From assembly GCF_900102545.1 (NCBI RefSeq), contig NZ_FNBN01000002.1, positions 1,214,264-1,278,263 on the forward strand: 64,000 bases of DNA, in the 5' to 3' direction. The stretch is from Chitinophaga filiformis. Lineage in GTDB: Bacteria; Bacteroidota; Bacteroidia; Chitinophagales; Chitinophagaceae. Numbering within the stretch: the first letter of the stretch is position 1; the number at the start of each line of letters is the position of its first letter. This document shows positions 62,834 through 64,000 of the stretch, piece after piece. The translations under genes and the position numbers were made by a program. The notes below the pieces were generated by a model. That model had not been told where the DNA came from. It saw nothing but the letters and a program-made list of their open reading frames with translations, and ran no database searches.

Positions 62834-64000
62834 ATGTTGCTGAAAAGATATTCCATCATTACGATGGCATTTATAGGCCTTTCATTCCCGCTTAAAGCAC
62901 AGGTCAATCCCAAGGAAAAACTCTGGCAGGCGCTTAAAGGCATTCAGGAAAACTATGTAGATTCCTTAACAGACGAACGTCTTGTGAATGCCGCCATTGC
63001 CGGAATGCTGCGCGAGCTGGATCCTCACTCACGCTACTACGCCAAAGATGACGCTGTGCAGATGCGCGAATCTATGAAAGGCAACTTTGCAGGGATAGGT
63101 ATCCAGTTTATTACAGAAAAAGACAGCGTATATATTACGCAGGTAATAAACGACGGTCCGGCAGAGAAAGCAGGCCTGATGGCGGGCGACAGGATACTGT
63201 CCATTGACGGCAAACCTGTAGCCGGCGTGACCAGCTATGATATCATGAAAAGTATTCGCGGGCAAAAAGGTACCTCCCTTTCGCTTGTATTGCTCCGTAA
63301 ATCGACCGGCAACTCTCTAACGAAAGAAATAGTACGCGATGTGGTAGCCGATAAATCGGTAAGCACTGCATACATGGTCAATGATAAAGTTGGCTATATT
63401 TCCCTCCGCATCTTTAATGAGACTACCCGGACTGAAATAGATAAAGCAATCAAGATGCTGAAAAGCCAGGGCATGCAAAGCCTTATTCTTGACCTGCAGG
63501 GTAATGGTGGTGGATATGTGGAAGCTGCTATTGGTGTGGCCGATGAATTCCTGCAGAAAGATCAGCTGGTATTCTATAGTATGCCCAGAGATAAGGGCAA
63601 AGACTATTACTATACCGGTGGCTTCGGTAGTTTCACTGAAGGAAAGCTGGTAGTGCTGATCGACCAATCCACTGCCTCTGCCAGTGAAATACTGACAGGC
63701 GCATTGCAGGACTGGGACCGTGCAGTGATCGTAGGCAGAAGAAGCTTCGGAAAGGGATTGATGCAACGCCCTGTTCCCCTGTTTGATGGCTCTATACTGG
63801 AACTGACAGGCGCCCGCTATTATACGCCGTCCGGACGATCCATACAAAAGCCCTATCATGGTGATAAATACGATGATAATGCACAGACCCGCCTGGCGAG
63901 TGGTGAGCTCCTTGATGCCAACGTGATCCACTTCCCTGACTCACTGAAATATACTACGCTCGTCAACAAACGTACGGTATATGGCGGTGGTGGTATTATG
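62834..64000 (+). CDS. S41-family C-terminal processing protease (3' end outside window)
   Basis: 389 residues are visible; the rest is off the right edge. After a signal peptide (to KAQ) comes the N-terminal cap (LDPHSRYYAKDDAVQMRESM), a PDZ domain near residues 78-155 (GIGIQFITEKDSVYITQVIN, GPAEKAGLMAGDRILSIDG) and the S41 catalytic core (VGYISLRIFNETTRTEIDKA, LILDLQGNGGGYVEAAIGVA). In the core, DQSTASASEILTGAL has the catalytic Ser near 285 and SFGKGLMQRP the catalytic Lys near 308. The protease cuts near C-termini of exported proteins or peptides. It is joined to the SusCD-thioredoxin operon by a 2-base gap. Confidence 0.92.
   Translation, partial: MLLKRYSIITMAFIGLSFPLKAQVNPKEKLWQALKGIQENYVDSLTDERLVNAAIAGMLRELDPHSRYYAKDDAVQMRESMKGNFAGIGIQFITEKDSVYITQVINDGPAEKAGLMAGDRILSIDGKPVAGVTSYDIMKSIRGQKGTSLSLVLLRKSTGNSLTKEIVRDVVADKSVSTAYMVNDKVGYISLRIFNETTRTEIDKAIKMLKSQGMQSLILDLQGNGGGYVEAAIGVADEFLQKDQLVFYSMPRDKGKDYYYTGGFGSFTEGKLVVLIDQSTASASEILTGALQDWDRAVIVGRRSFGKGLMQRPVPLFDGSILELTGARYYTPSGRSIQKPYHGDKYDDNAQTRLASGELLDANVIHFPDSLKYTTLVNKRTVYGGGGIM

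Noticed and set aside
63317-63931. A 204-codon open frame antisense to the S41 protease
   Set aside because: A shadow of a gene with intact catalytic motifs.
1-64000. CRISPR arrays, tRNA or rRNA genes, insertion sequences and phage genes
   Set aside because: None was seen on reading both strands; no regularly spaced repeats, transposases or integrases are present.

Overview
The window is chromosomal DNA of a Bacteroidota bacterium, most likely a Chitinophaga-like member of the Chitinophagaceae. The evidence is a SusC/SusD pair behind an ECF sigma factor and FecR anti-sigma factor, lipoproteins with SCKKD-type signal ends, FtsX-type ABC permeases without adjacent ATPases, RHS proteins of the Bacteroidota type, a GH115 enzyme, and promoters of the Bacteroidota form TTTG-N20-TAnnTTTG with few Shine-Dalgarno sites. 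I saw no rRNA, tRNA, CRISPR array, insertion sequence or prophage.

Layout. 1-3018 (minus) is a chromate-resistance operon: an AraC regulator fused to a ChrB domain, a free ChrB domain, ChrA and a superoxide dismutase. 3262-11473 holds a two-gene RHS locus (1119 + 1436 aa) ending in a hydrolase-like tip, facing a small AT-rich lipoprotein gene. 11875-18265 carries a broken epoxide hydrolase, an ABC permease, a LytTR regulator, a 5'-truncated DUF302 gene joined to a Crp-family gene, and a nitrilase. 18372-25153 carries a retropepsin-like protease, a degenerate phosphoribosyltransferase-like protein, a small beta-trefoil protein, an orphan protein, a TPR lipoprotein and an alginate-lyase-family lipoprotein.

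25661-42820 is the most unusual part: four co-directional genes encoding 240, 241, 1178 and 3977 aa proteins. None has a recognisable signal peptide, none has a catalytic motif I recognise, and all are rich in beta structure. The two small ones are paralogues, each built from two similar Ig-like halves. The giant one has six LysM-like modules in two clusters, SbsA-type Ig modules, a hydrophobic glycine-rich beta region and two near-identical polybasic motifs. I propose it as an undescribed multi-protein assembly; its function is unknown. It is followed by a terminator and a convergent M57 metalloprotease with a ricin-type lectin domain.

44408-54354 is mixed housekeeping and accessory DNA: an RhtA-like exporter, an NTF2-like protein, an ABC permease, a GH115 alpha-glucuronidase, an MBL-fold hydrolase, a membrane-protein/HTH pair with a likely self-operator, and a subclass B3 beta-lactamase-like enzyme with a Gln zinc-site variant. 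54618 to the right edge is a nutrient-uptake operon: ECF sigma, FecR, SusC with an STN domain, SusD, a TlpA-type thioredoxin protein and an S41 protease. The absence of glycoside hydrolases and the presence of a protease suggest a peptide or protein-derived substrate.
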